Assembly: GCF_009602425.1 (NCBI RefSeq)
Contig: NW_022258359.1
Span: 1 to 64,000, forward strand
Direction of reading: 5' to 3'
DNA length: 64,000 nucleotides
DNA from: Actinia tenebrosa
Taxonomy: Eukaryota; Cnidaria; Anthozoa; Actiniaria; Actiniidae
Shown: piece by piece, positions 39,560-51,299 of the stretch
Layout: each line of letters opens with the position of its first letter
Position numbering within the stretch: the first letter of the stretch is position 1
Notes under the pieces: generated by a model
What the model saw: the letters and a program-made list of their open reading frames with translations, nothing else
Told to the model about the DNA's origin: nothing
Databases searched by the model: none
Program-made: the position numbers and the translations under genes

Positions 39560-40700
39560 GTGGTGACGACCATCTTCGGTGCAATTCGGTGCAATTCGGT
39601 GAATTGTTTCTCCAACGGCCTCATGATGAATCCTGATAAATGTACTACCATGTGGCTGGGCAAGAGCAAGGGCATAAACACACCTTGTTTTTCCATTGGT
39701 AGTGAGGTGGTCAGTCTTGCAGATGATGTCAAGTTACTAGGTGTAACTATCGATAGAGATTTAAAATTCAGCAAACACATTACAGAGATAGCACGGAAGG
39801 TTGGCAAGCAAATTCAAGTCTTACAAAGACATAANNNNNNNNNNNNNNNNNNNNNNNNNNNNNNNNNNNNNNNNNNNNNNNNNNNNNNNNNNNNNNNNNN
39901 NNNNNNNNNNNNNNNNNNNNNNNNNNNNNNNNNNNNNNNNNNNNNNNNNNNNNNNNNNNNNNNNNNNNNNNNNNNNNNNNNNNNNNNNNNNNNNNNNNNN
40001 NNNNNNNNNNNNNNNNNNNNNNNNNNNNNNNNNNNNNNNNNNNNNNNNNNNNNNNNNNNNNNNNNNNNNNNNNNNNNNNNNNNNNNNNNNNNNNNNNNNN
40101 NNNNNNNNNNNNNNNNNNNNNNNNNNNNNNNNNNNNNNNNNNNNNNNNNNNNNNNNNNNNNNNNNNNNNNNNNNNNNNNNNNNNNNNNNNNNNNNNNNNN
40201 NNNNNNNNNNNNNNNNNNNNNNNNNNNNNNNNNNNNNNNNNNNNNNNNNNNNNNNNNNNNNNNNNNNNNNNNNNNNNNNNNNNNNNNNNNNNNNNNNNNN
40301 NNNNNNNNNNNNNNNNNNNNNNNNNNNNNNNNNNNNNNNNNNNNNNNNNNNNNNNNNNNNNNNNNNNNNNNNNNNNNNNNNNNNNNNNNNNNNNNNNNNN
40401 NNNNNNNNNNNNNNNNNNNNNNNNNNNNNNNNNNNNNNNNNNNNNNNNNNNNNNNNNNNNNNNNNNNNNNNNNNNNNNNNNNNNNNNNNNNNNNNNNNNN
40501 NNNNNNNNNNNNNNNNNNNNNNNNNNNNNNNNNNNNNNNNNNNNNNNNGGCCCACTGTCATTTGCAAAAAGCTGTTGCGGTGTCCCTGCCCTCATGGGGA
40601 AAGCTAACAAATACATTAGTAAATAAATAATAACTACCCATAATCCTTTCCGGTCTGAGCTTTGTAGTTGAAATAAATGAAATAGGTGAAATAGGCATAT
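39560..40700 (+). mobile_element. LINE remnant (reverse transcriptase C-terminal part)
   Basis: The frame before the gap encodes SNGLMMNPDKCTTMWLGKSK, then VSLADDVKLLGVTIDRDLKF and KHITEIARKVGKQIQVLQRH. This is the thumb-side region of a non-LTR retrotransposon reverse transcriptase. 714 N (39835-40548) interrupt it. After the gap a short frame ends in an AAATAAATAATAA-type tail. The element is 5'-truncated, and family cannot be set beyond non-LTR (CR1/Jockey-type pattern possible). Confidence 0.75.
39835..40548. other. Assembly gap (N)
   Basis: 714 undetermined bases inside the LINE remnant. Long open frames running through the Ns are artefacts. Confidence 0.99.
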
Positions 40701-40863
40701 TCGATATTCTAAGATGCCAATGGATGCGATGATGTGTGGACGCAATGCTTCGAAGGTTTTTCTCCGGTTTCTCCGGTTTTTCCTACAGTAGCTAGAGCTC
40801 TCTCCGTAAAAACCAACTTCTAAATTCTAATTCGGACTAGCTTTATCAAGTGGGATGCAAACC

Positions 40864-40952
40864 TAGTCTCCCCCACAGCCGCTTTCAGTGTCGTCACGCA
40901 ATGCTTTCTTCCCTGAGTAGCTACTCACTGAAAGCGGCTGTGGGGGAGACTA
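40864..40952. repeat. Perfect hairpin, 27-bp arms
   Basis: TAGTCTCCCCCACAGCCGCT... (40864-40890) is repeated exactly in inverse orientation at 40926-40952, around a 35-base loop. The CAGCCGCT...CGTGTCGTCACG... block recurs near 52365-52445 (GCAGCCGCTATTCGTGTCGT), marking a dispersed family. Confidence 0.85.
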
Positions 40953-41275
40953 ATGCAAACCCGGCTGGGCTTCCCGTCCACCATGGAGTGGTAAATCCGA
41001 TTAGATTTCTTTTTTTAGTTTAGAATAGCGTCAGCCATCTCAAAGCAATCATGAAAATCATAACTTTTGTACTGTTGTTTTACTAACAAACTAATCCTTT
41101 GGTCGATTCCCGTCAAGGGCATTTGATATTTTTCTCTTATCTCTAGTCTATAGAGTACTCAAGTGTCACGAAAAATGAATTTTCGCTTGATCATATTTTT
41201 GGTTAACAATTTCGATATACAATCGAAAAAGACGTCTAAACACCAAATTTGACGAGAATCAAACAAATGTCAGCT

Positions 41276-41412
41276 GAGATATGGTCATGTGAATATATGA
41301 TTACCTCATACGAATCACGGTATTTTCGGCTTTTAGGTCAAAACGTTTTGAACTAAAGCCGAAAATACCGTGATTCGTATGAGGTAATCATATATTCACA
41401 TGACCATATCTC
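41276..41412. repeat. 137-bp near-perfect palindrome
   Basis: The left arm starts GAGATATGGTCATGTGAATA and the right arm ends CATGACCATATCTC, with about 58 bases of exact complementarity. Even the centre (TCAAAACGTTTTGA) is palindromic. Weaker complementarity continues outside the arms. Probably the core of a foldback transposon. Confidence 0.9.
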
Positions 41413-42979
41413 TTCTGATATTTGACAAATTATTGTTGGAATTGGTTTGCTATTGTGTTCAGTCTTACATAAAAGGTTCATTTGGAATACGTCATAACGC
41501 TTAAAAAAGCTTTTTACACCGCTTCCCTATGGTGTGACGTCAATAAAAACAGAAATTAACCGGGTTTTTTTCCAGGGCTTTTTATAGACTTTTTAAATAA
41601 GGAACTGATATCGTCACTTCTTGTTCTTTGAGGGAGGTTTAAATATCGAAAGCAATTTTCTTTTAAGTGCTTTTTTAAAGTGAGGAACATAATGTGACCC
41701 GGAAATACAGATCCATACATTATTCTTTATTTATTTATCTTATTAGATTATTAAAATTAGACAGGAAAAGAGCTACAACAACGGCAACAACCACCAAAAT
41801 GCAACGCTATATTGTAATTGCCTTAGTATGACAAGATAAGCATATAGATTCCCATTTGTTATCTTTTATCTTATAGTGACATATGAGGAAATTCAAACAC
41901 GCTTAACATGAGACTGAAGGAGAAGATTTATAGTACCTTACAACCTTCCTATAATATACAGTATTAAGTCAGGGAAAAGGGCGTTAATGGCCCATAAATC
42001 AACTTCATGGTGATGTTATGATGGACATTCGAAGTAATATAGTAACAATAAAATTCTAGATTAAAAATGGTTCTTTGAATGATACGCTTTTAATAAGAAA
42101 TTCTGGTTTCTTTCATTCTTTTTTTTTTTTTTTTAAATAGCTTTGCCCTGGATATCATAGCGAGCGAAGATATGATACAGAAAATAAGGAATAAGACGAG
42201 GCATGTGAATCGGAAATAGAACTCATGCACGAAATACTGAAGTATAATGGCAAATTCAAATTAAATATGTACGACCAAAGGTGTTTTTTACTTTTTTTAT
42301 TTTGTTGTTTTGACGTGTCCGGCTACAACAGCAACAAGAACTCACCTGTACTCATGACGCATTGATCATGGCTTCCTGACAAACTGCCGCAAAACAATTT
42401 TTGTTAATGTGTATGGATAGCATTTTTAAACCCGAAATGATAATTTTGAATCGTTTAAGATTTGTTTATGTAATCTTTGATAATCCTTTATACGACTTTT
42501 ATTGTAAGCGATGCTTATTTGGTTGGCAATTTTGTTTTCGTTGATTAAAAATCTATTTTTCTGGCATGATTATTATCTGACATGGATGATTCGGCTTCCC
42601 AGAGACAATAGCACAAACACATGCAAATCATTTCATCCTAGTGTCTTTTGATGAAAAGATTTTGAATATGTAAATTTGAATAATGCTGCATTGACTAAAC
42701 ACTGTGATGGCTTGTCGATTGGCTGAACACACAAAACCTTTTGCCAATATTCTAATCCACAAATTATCCTTTTGCAGCGAAAATCACACATTATGAGTCA
42801 ACCGACAAAGAAAGAAAATCTTTGACAAGTATGTTGGAGAGGTTTCCTCATGAAATTCAGTCCAAGTATCTCGTCAGATGGCTTTAGGGTTACCTGGCTG
42901 ACAGCTTGTCAGGCGATCTCGAACTATAGAGGAATTTTTGATCAAGCTTATGCTTATGTGGTCGGCTAGGCAACGATAA

Positions 42980-45900
42980 ATGTGGTCAACTGGACTGGAA
43001 AGTAATCATAATAGAGTAAAGGCAGCGACAGGCAAAGGGCTATCGAGCAATGAAGAAGATCTAGGGGACATAAACATTAGTTTCTATAGCGGTGAAGTGC
43101 TAGGCAGAAAGGAATGGATGCGATCGATTTACGAGAGGAAAGATAATACCACCAAAGATGTTCTTGCCAGTACGAACGCCAGTGATATAGAATATATAAC
43201 CAACTTTCCACTTAAAAAGTCTGAAAAAAAGCCCTTGGAAATGACAAGAGGGAGAAAGCACTTGACGAGGCATTTTACTGATGAGTTGCTGTTGGAAAAT
43301 AAACCCGATGAAAGCATTCGAACGGTGAAAATCGAGAGAACTCAAAGTGATCCTTTGGGTTTCTACATAAGGCAAGGAGATGGATTTATGAACAAGACTG
43401 GAATCTTCGTATCTCGTATTTTAAGTGGAAGTCTCGTAGAGAATATTGGAGTTTTGAAAACTGGAGATGAAATTTTGAAGGTAAATCATGTTGACGTGAG
43501 GGGCTTGTGTCTCAGCGATATCGTAAAATTAATTCAAGTTCCTAAGCTTCTAATTCTTACAGTACGTCTGTCAAGCAGCCAAAAACACTCTCGACCCAAA
43601 CTCTCATCACGCCACAGCTCTCCAAGTTTAATATCAGCTGAAGAAAAAGATCCTAAGAAATCTTATAAATCCAAAACGAAAAGCAAACATTCTCAAACTG
43701 ATAGTTTTTACCAAATGACAGCAAACAATGAGGAGAAAAATAAACAACGAGACGATCGCGAGTACCACATGAATACAAATAAGCCTTCTTTTGACCTTTC
43801 TAAAAATAGTTCCGCTACTGAGGATCTTGTTTTGCTGTTACAAGCTGGAAAACAAGACATTGGGAAAGTAACTTACGAGCATGGAAGTACAAGAAAACTG
43901 GAAAGAAGCTCAACATTTACAACTGAAAAAGAAAACGACAAAATTGACTCTGTTTATGCTAAACCAAGACCTAACTTTGACAGGTTGGTGTCTGTCAGCT
44001 CTCAACAACAAATTAATGAAAGATCGTCAAAAGCTGTACAAAAAATAGCGAGTACTCTTATCCCATCCACAACAGTGAACCTTCTGTTCGATGATGAAGA
44101 AACGCAAACCAGCAGCACTACAACCAATCCATACTCTCAATCTGTACAACTAAATAAACCGCAAATGAACTTGACTTGTGATGGTGCAGCAACAGCAAAA
44201 AGTCAAAGCCGTCACGCCAAAATTGATACTTTAAAAGTTACCTCACCGGAAAAGTCATCCCGTAGTCGGTCTAGTTCTCGGGGTAGTTCTCCTGGAGGGA
44301 GCCCTGCGGTAAGACGTAGACTCCCTTCCATTCCACAAGAGATTGAAGCAGCTAAGAAAAAACACCCAGTAAACGAGTCTACTTCAACAAAAAAGCACCT
44401 TTTGATGCCAGGCAATGCAGAGCATAAACCTCACAGAAAACTCCCAACTCCTCCTGCATCTCCTGTCATAGGGTACAAGGGCCAAGGACGTCTGTCTGAC
44501 TCTTCAGTGGAACAAACGGTACCTCGTTCACCCGGCGTACAAAAGCAACAGAACAAACCCGATCAAAATGCATCTAGTTTGAGTGAAGCAGGGTCATCTA
44601 AGATAGAGACAAAGGCACCAGATAAGCCGGCACTTGGAAAAACCGATAATAGTAATAACAATAACAAACTTGATCACGTGCAAAATGACAACAAAGATCC
44701 CAAAAATGAAGATGGATCGAAAAACGAAACGAACGATAAAGCTAAGACCCAAGAACACTTAAAAACCGGTGCTCGTGCTGTAAAACCTACGCCTTACAGA
44801 AGGAGTCAATCTCAGTACTCAGATTTCTTTGAACAACAAAGACATTCCATGTTCTTACACTCTTATGCATTTGGTACATTGAAAGCTACCTCACAAGCCT
44901 CTAGAAATGCCATTAAAGCCCATTCTACAGAAAGTTATGATATCCCTTCTGAGGCGGAAGATTTGTCAAGCACTTTTCCAAGAAAAAGAGTGTTTTCTGA
45001 AGTTACTGCAGGGAGGTCCGTCCAGGAGAAAGAGAAAATAAGATTTAGACTACCGACCGGTCGTTCACCAGGTGCCATGCGCAGACACGCAAGTTCATCG
45101 CTGTTGTTTAGCAAATCAAGCTCCATTGATTCAGCAACTGGCAAAGATATCAAACTGGAGACCCAGCCAGGGTTTCTGTTGTATCCGGATGACTACAAAG
45201 ATGAAGACTTGTCATGTTCTCATGCTGTATCAGGAATGATGAAAGTACGAGTAATAAAAGCTACAAACCTTTACTTTAACGATAAAAAACAAACCAAGAA
45301 GATTTACTGTGCTATAGAAGTTGACTTTGAGAGAAAAGCTTTTACTGCTGCGAAGAAAGCTACGAAGAATCCAAACTGGGACGAAGTCTTCGACATTGAA
45401 ATCCAGCACGGGAGAGAAATGACTCTCATGTGCTGCAGCTCGAACAAAGAGTTTGACAAACATGTCGGTCGTTCGTCATTCTATCTCACACCACTCGTTC
45501 GTAGAGGGCAGATACACCAGATGATCATAAGGCTTAAACCAGAGGGTTTGTTATATGCAGAACTTGAGTTTACTGAGCTCAAAACCCTTCTAAAGCGAGC
45601 TCCCTCTGGTAAGCAAACAGGTGTCTTTGGTTTTAATATTTCTGTAACTTCTGAGACGGAGCGCTCAAGTATTCCTCACATCGTAAGAAAATGTGTAGAG
45701 GAGATCGAGAAGCGAGGGATTCAGTCAGTGGGACTGTATAGGATATCTGGGAATGCGAGACGTAAGGAACAGCTAAGGACACAGTTTGATGAAGATAGTA
45801 CCCACGTTGATATCTCTACTGATAACTGTCCAGATGTAAATGTAATCACTGGAATTCTAAAGGACTATTTGAGGGAACTCCCAGAACCTTTGATTACAGA

Positions 45901-46234
45901 TAAGATGTCGCAGGACCTTATTCTTGGGGTGCAAGACAACATACAAGAAAAGAGCCCTGACATGCAGAAAAAGTTTTTATCCAAGTTATTATCTGAACTT
46001 CCCAACTCTAACAGGAACACATTAATTTACATTTTGAATCACCTTTGTCGTGTGATCAATGAAGAACAGAATAAGATGGACTGTAAAAGCCTGTCTGTAT
46101 GTGTTGCTCCTGTTCTACAGTGTTCACCGAAAAATCTGTCTGAATCGAAAGATTTACTAAATCTTAAAATGTACCTGACGACTGTTGAAGTATTACTCGA
46201 TATGTGGAACCGTCTTGAAGTAAGAATAAACTGA
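42980..46234 (+). CDS. SYD-1/RhoGAP100F-type protein (PDZ-C2-RhoGAP), single exon
   Basis: A 1084-residue protein read from one uninterrupted exon; an in-frame TAA directly precedes the ATG. Domains: PDZ (~113-196, with LGFYIRQGDG as the ligand-binding loop), a long Ser/Lys/Asn-rich disordered region (~200-740) with proline motifs such as RRLPSIP and KLPTPPASP, C2 (~752-870, MMKVRVIKATNLY...NPNWDEVF), and RhoGAP (~883-1075) with the arginine finger R921 in GLYRISG and the LKDYLRELPEPLI block. PDZ+C2+RhoGAP in this order is the architecture of C. elegans SYD-1 and Drosophila RhoGAP100F, active-zone organisers. Vertebrate SYDE proteins lack the PDZ. The finger arginine suggests a working GAP. 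Lack of introns is unusual beside its neighbours; an upstream UTR intron ending at 42778 is possible. Confidence 0.92.
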   Translation: MWSTGLESNHNRVKAATGKGLSSNEEDLGDINISFYSGEVLGRKEWMRSIYERKDNTTKDVLASTNASDIEYITNFPLKKSEKKPLEMTRGRKHLTRHFTDELLLENKPDESIRTVKIERTQSDPLGFYIRQGDGFMNKTGIFVSRILSGSLVENIGVLKTGDEILKVNHVDVRGLCLSDIVKLIQVPKLLILTVRLSSSQKHSRPKLSSRHSSPSLISAEEKDPKKSYKSKTKSKHSQTDSFYQMTANNEEKNKQRDDREYHMNTNKPSFDLSKNSSATEDLVLLLQAGKQDIGKVTYEHGSTRKLERSSTFTTEKENDKIDSVYAKPRPNFDRLVSVSSQQQINERSSKAVQKIASTLIPSTTVNLLFDDEETQTSSTTTNPYSQSVQLNKPQMNLTCDGAATAKSQSRHAKIDTLKVTSPEKSSRSRSSSRGSSPGGSPAVRRRLPSIPQEIEAAKKKHPVNESTSTKKHLLMPGNAEHKPHRKLPTPPASPVIGYKGQGRLSDSSVEQTVPRSPGVQKQQNKPDQNASSLSEAGSSKIETKAPDKPALGKTDNSNNNNKLDHVQNDNKDPKNEDGSKNETNDKAKTQEHLKTGARAVKPTPYRRSQSQYSDFFEQQRHSMFLHSYAFGTLKATSQASRNAIKAHSTESYDIPSEAEDLSSTFPRKRVFSEVTAGRSVQEKEKIRFRLPTGRSPGAMRRHASSSLLFSKSSSIDSATGKDIKLETQPGFLLYPDDYKDEDLSCSHAVSGMMKVRVIKATNLYFNDKKQTKKIYCAIEVDFERKAFTAAKKATKNPNWDEVFDIEIQHGREMTLMCCSSNKEFDKHVGRSSFYLTPLVRRGQIHQMIIRLKPEGLLYAELEFTELKTLLKRAPSGKQTGVFGFNISVTSETERSSIPHIVRKCVEEIEKRGIQSVGLYRISGNARRKEQLRTQFDEDSTHVDISTDNCPDVNVITGILKDYLRELPEPLITDKMSQDLILGVQDNIQEKSPDMQKKFLSKLLSELPNSNRNTLIYILNHLCRVINEEQNKMDCKSLSVCVAPVLQCSPKNLSESKDLLNLKMYLTTVEVLLDMWNRLEVRIN

Positions 46235-48065
46235 ACACAAATGATCTCCTTTTTTGTCCCCTTTGTAAATAATTTATGATAATCGCTCTATTTTTCTGAC
46301 TGCCTTTCGACGAATTGTTTTTACAAAGGAAAAGGAGTATTTTAAGGTGGCTGCCTATTTTTGAACGTTCGAATTGAGCCCACGATGAGCGCGCGCTCAA
46401 AAACCGCTGAAAAATCTACAAGATTTTATTGAAGAACCATACGCGTTTTGAGCTTCAACAGGGCAAAACCCTCAAATTTTGCACGGGACTCTATATTTTT
46501 TAATAGCTCATTCGAGAAAACTCCAACAAATCTAGGTTATATCAACATTTTAGAAAAAGTTTAAATCAGTAACACATGAAAAAATAGATTTTTGTAGGGA
46601 TTTTTGTTCGACTTTATGAGATTTTTTAAGAGCACCAAAACTACAAAATATGACAAATCAATGTATCTCTTTGTCTTTTTGTCGAAAATATCCATGTGTT
46701 ATTGTAGAATGATTGTCTAGCCTTCATTCGTGCAATCATATAGTCTGCAAATAACTATCATCTTATGAATTTTAATTTTTTTCTAATCACTTCCGGTGGC
46801 GCAATTTTTACTCCAAAAGCTCGTGCGCAGGCTACCATTAAATGCTGATTATCTCGAAAACGAGCTCGGGACACCCAATTTTTCTTTTCAGATTTGGAAT
46901 CAGCATTAAATTTTAATTCGGAAAATCGAAGTTTTAAAAAAAGTTTAAATCATTTTTCAAAAGTAGGCAGTCACCTTAAACGAAAGTAGTGGAATTATCT
47001 AGAATTATTTTTTTAGAATTAAGTGCCAAATAATGAATCAGCAAATTAGCGATTAAACAGGTTTATGCCGGCAAGTTAACATGTTATTGTTGACAGGCAA
47101 ATACTACATTTCATAAAGTACATAATCGGTACAAAATCGCGCGCAGCCCTGGGAAAAAGCCCTATTGTGATCAACTAACTGCGCATGCGTAATATGGGTC
47201 AGTATAAAAATCATGAAGCCAAGCTTAAAGTAAGGCACTAGCATCATTATAAGTGCTGCCAAGTCTTCGCTGCATATAGATATTTTCTTACTAATACGAC
47301 TTTACGTTGAGGAGAGAGGAGTGTCTTAATTGCGGCCAGAGAACTAGAACCAAGGACACATGGCATCAAAGTGGCTTTGAACCTTGGTAAATGTTAACCC
47401 TCTCTCATATCTTCATTTCAAAGATTCGTCGTTTTATTTCATTCATTACTTATTCAAATTTGTTTGTCGTCTTTATAAAGCTAATCTTATTACCAGCTGC
47501 TTATAAAGACTTTCAGCTCACAAGAAATTCATAAATAACAATAATGACTTTCATATTATATCGCATTTCACTATGGATATGCTGACATGCGCGCAATACT
47601 GTTTTGGGGGTAATGCAATATGGCCGCATACTCTAGCTTACTTTGATTGAATTTAGTTGACAATCCTTTTATGAATTCTTGTGGTCAGCAACATATATAA
47701 ATATCAATGAAACAGCTGCCATCTTGGTTGATCTTACAAGGGCAGTTGTGGAGTGCTTTGTTCGTCAACCAACATGGCGGCTATTACGTAACATGCACTC
47801 CAAGAATTCTTGGAGTACAAGTATTATGTCTTGGCTATGGTCATGATGGATAATATGATCAGAAGAAAACAAAGTCAAATCGTTTTTAATTTTTTTCTGC
47901 CAAGAATGCCTTCACGCAGGCTATGACACCCGCACTAGTAATTACCAGACGAAACGATGCGCTCGTAAAACAACGTTTAATTCTGTTTCTCTAATTATTT
48001 TAGCATTTCAAACAGTTGACAATAGATGTAAACAAGTGATTACTTTTTTACTAACGTATGCATAT
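46235..48065. other. Intergenic region after SYD-1
   Basis: Contains a TTAA-flanked non-autonomous transposon (46346-46975). Further on there is a stretch near 47700-47820 resembling the flank of the MITE at 32056 (AATGAAACAGC...TTGGTTGATCT...). No coding exon seen. Confidence 0.6.
46346..46975. mobile_element. Non-autonomous DNA transposon flanked by TTAA (piggyBac-like)
   Basis: The left end GGTGGCTGCCTATTTTTGAA and the right end TTCAAAAGTAGGCAGTCACC are inverted repeats of ~20 bp with two mismatches. TTAA stands directly outside both ends (46342-46345, 46976-46979). TTAA duplication is the hallmark of the piggyBac superfamily. The ~630-bp element has no transposase frame. It starts 108 bp after the SYD-1 stop, so may lie in its 3' UTR. 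Confidence 0.75.
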
Positions 48066-50386
48066 CTATAATTTGCGTTTTATTCTACATAAAGTTCTCC
48101 TTGAAGGTTCAGCTCCTGCATATTCGATCCACTTAGCGTTGTCTGGTATGCCTACTACGTGAATGTCCTCTTCATCATCGTATCCGCTTGCATGGGCTAC
48201 TTTGGCATAAGGCCATAGATTGTCATTAAAACTCGGTAATCGCCACTCGGGTTCGTCTGCATAGGCGCATTTCCACTGCGTGCTTGTGACTAGGCCATCT
48301 GAAAACCCACCTCTAATCAAGGCACCACCAGAATCTTCATCATTATTTCTCTTATAAACTTCAATCGAGATTACTTTTGTACCTCTTGGCAGCTGGAGTG
48401 AAATAAGAGGGTAGCTCATGAAAGGGCATGGCTGGAGTACAACTGGCACTGACTGCCCTTCTTTCGTGATCATGTGAGTTGGATTACCATCAGCATAAAT
48501 GGATATGGAACCACTGGTACACGTGACATTACCTGTGACTAGACATTAATAAGCATTATTACATTAATGGATTGGTAATATATTTGGGAAGTTAGGGTTG
48601 TGATCGATGGTTTTGAAAATCGCCCAGGTTCTTCCTTTGGCCAGTGACAAGCGCGAGCCGGAGCAAGTACAGCTGTACAGGAAAAGGCAACCTCCTTGGT
48701 TTAAAAACATTTTAAACAGAAAAGAACGTTTTTATTAGCCAGACAAAGGTAGCGTCCTCCGCAGGCTATCCCAAATATTCTATATTCCTTGTTGGGATCC
48801 CTGTTTTATGGAAGAGAAGAACTAGGAACGAGATAGGAGGAGAAGAAGTGTCTTCGCCACAGGAAGCCCAAGCAGCAAAAAGAGCCAAGAAGATGCCTGG
48901 GAGGAGTCCAACTCGAAGGTGCATTCTCGTACCCAGACCTTTCTCACCAAATAATCGAAGGCTCTGGAACTCACTAACCGGAAAACCCAGATTCTAGGTT
49001 GTCAGATACGCTCATGCTCTACTTATTTTAACTTCCGGTATATATGAATTCAAACCGTTTTTTTCCTTCAAAAGAAAAACAATCAAGCTTATTTGTACAT
49101 TGTTTATGGAACAGTTCATTCGTCTGTGAGTAATATTCTGAAAAAACAAGCAATTTAGCGAGACCCTCTGATGTGTAGTGTAAAATATTCAAATTTCAAT
49201 CGAATTGAATTTGTCTTAATTTCAAAAGCAAAAATACATCTGCTTGTGAATCAAAATAAGCCTTGATAAACGTCGCTCTTAAGCTGTTTATTTTTAAGTA
49301 TATTTGCCATTCAGTCATTTACTGTGAAACCAGCGAACCTTGAAACGGATAATCGTGCAAAACAATTAAACCAACCTAATTAACGTTCGATTACCAGAAC
49401 CTTCGATTTTTAAGAAGGCTTTGAGGAAGAGAATGACAAATGTCCTTTTTCAAATAATGTCAAAAGATTATAATTGAGCAATATGAGTGCGAATAACCAT
49501 GTTATATCATAGTCTAACATGCATGTACATATTATACCCATGGACTCTTTGTCTTGATCTTGATGTGAAACCAAACATTTCATTAATCTTGGCTAAACGG
49601 AATAAAAGAGAAAGGAAAAGTGAATGAGAAAAAAAAAATCAAAAATTAACGAAAGGACGAAAGAGGAAAGCGAAAGAAAGAAAGAAATCACACAAGCGAA
49701 ATGATCACTTGACAATTCATTTTCCATAAAATATTCATAAAAGTATTCATAATTAAATGATGATTTCACTAGAAAACTTGTTGGCCAATAAAACCTAGCT
49801 GAGGAATATTACGTCAATAGTTTCTACTAATTAAAGAAACAATTATTTGATACTCACGTCACTAAATCAGATGAAACATTAAATGTAGAGTGAAATGACA
49901 AAATATATCGAAAATGTAGCGATAAGAAATCAAGTTACAAATACTTAAAAATGTTTTCACTGCTTGACTGCTATGTTTACGACAACTAAAAATGCTAATT
50001 ATTTTGAAGTTTTGGAGGAATATATCAAACTTTTTCCCCGTCCGAGTAATATTTTACATATTACTGACCTGGTTTTCTTTGAAGTGATGAAAAACGCAGT
50101 GTTTTTGGTAGCGAAGCGCTTCGTTTTGACCACACAACTGTACTGTATCTAAACCACAACTGTTTAACTCACAAACCCCAGTATTTCTCTTATTCTTGCA
50201 GAAATTATAAGATAGACATTCAGAGGTAGAAATGCAGAGCTCCAGGCACTGAAACCAGTCAACGTGTAGAAGAGTTTTGATGACAGATCCAGTAAGTACT
50301 GTATCTTCATAGCTAAACGACTGTGAAGCACAGGAAATCGAGATGATCCCATAGAAAAAAATCATTTCTTTCAGAAATAAACCCAT
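48066..50386 (-). CDS. Secreted PAN-domain protein with galactose-binding-like C-terminal domain (model incomplete)
   Basis: The first exon, 50386-50069, encodes a signal peptide (IFFYGIISISCASQSFSYE) and a PAN/apple-like domain (VDWFQCLELCISTSECLSYN, CELNSCGL) and ends in phase 0 at CCAG|GTCAGT. The last exon, 48532-48066, encodes about 155 residues with GGALIRGGFSDGLVTSTQWK, W-rich FNDNLWPYAKV and a C-terminal CRIKRKL. It resembles jelly-roll galactose-binding-like domains common in cnidarian secreted proteins. The last exon opens in a phase needing one leftover base, so at least one small exon lies between, as the 22-nt micro-exon does in the neighbour at 54352-58222. I did not find it. 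The two exons could instead belong to different transcripts. Confidence 0.6.
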
Positions 50387-51299
50387 GCTTTATAATCGAG
50401 ATTAGTTTACATCAGATGCGGTGGAGTTATTCTGTCTGCTTCATCTCCTGATTGCCGGCTGAGTTTTGTCTTTCTTCTTGAGATTTTGTCATTTTGCACT
50501 GTTGACTTTCTTTCAGAAAAACAGGAAAGTTTTAATTTGTTTTCGAACGACTTTAGAATTAGGTGACATTTATTTCCTGTGTATTGTGTTTAATTCTGTA
50601 GTACCACTGATGAGTAAAATCAAATGTCAAACGTTTATTCAACTAACGAACTGGATATTGGCTTAAATTATAGTTACTAGATCAAACCATTTCAGTGCAA
50701 ACAGTTGAAGGAAGGAACCATTCATTCTGATAATTGTGCATAATTCGCCGGTAAAATAACATGATTGTTTTAAGTTAAATGAGGAAAATATCACTCAATT
50801 AAATACTGCGATTGTTGGATCGACTTTAGACGCATGCGCAAAGCCTATTGCCCCTTGGTGAGATAGCCGGGCATCTGGGAGGCTCCCAGGACTTTCTCTT
50901 CTGGCATTTTTTCAAGATGGCACCCTGGGAACGGCGAGGTTGTCCTCGAGACTGCGTGCGTCCTTTGCGCTGACCGTGAAGAATGCAGGCTCGGGTAAAG
51001 AGACTGTGAGCTAACAATACGGGGAAAGAACGTTTGTTATTTGAGAGGAGGGCTTGGACTTTATGGGGATGGTCATCAGTAAAAAATTTTTTTTTTTGAA
51101 GTGTCAAACCTTTTCTCTTTGACGAAAGCTGTTTCCTCGTTGACTTGATAGGAGGGTCATGAATTTCTGACTGAGTGAAAGGGGAGGGTTACAAGCACTT
51201 TAAAATATTTTACTCCTCCCCCCTCCCTATAAAAAAGTTTTTTTCCTGAGGAATCATATTTCACATCATGACGTGTTCCTTTATTTCCGTGAATAACTA

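Larger units (their letters stand above)
37739..42979. other. Intergenic region between CNBD2-like gene and SYD-1 gene
   Basis: Holds the presumed promoter of the CNBD2-like gene, a LINE remnant with an assembly gap (39560-40700), a 27-bp-arm hairpin (40864-40952) and a 137-bp palindrome (41276-41412). A good acceptor TTTTGCAG|CG at 42778 may start the exon carrying the SYD-1 start codon. Confidence 0.6.

Noticed and set aside
39780-40745. Long open frames of 248-356 residues
   Set aside because: They run through 714 Ns; only the part before the gap has LINE reverse-transcriptase content.
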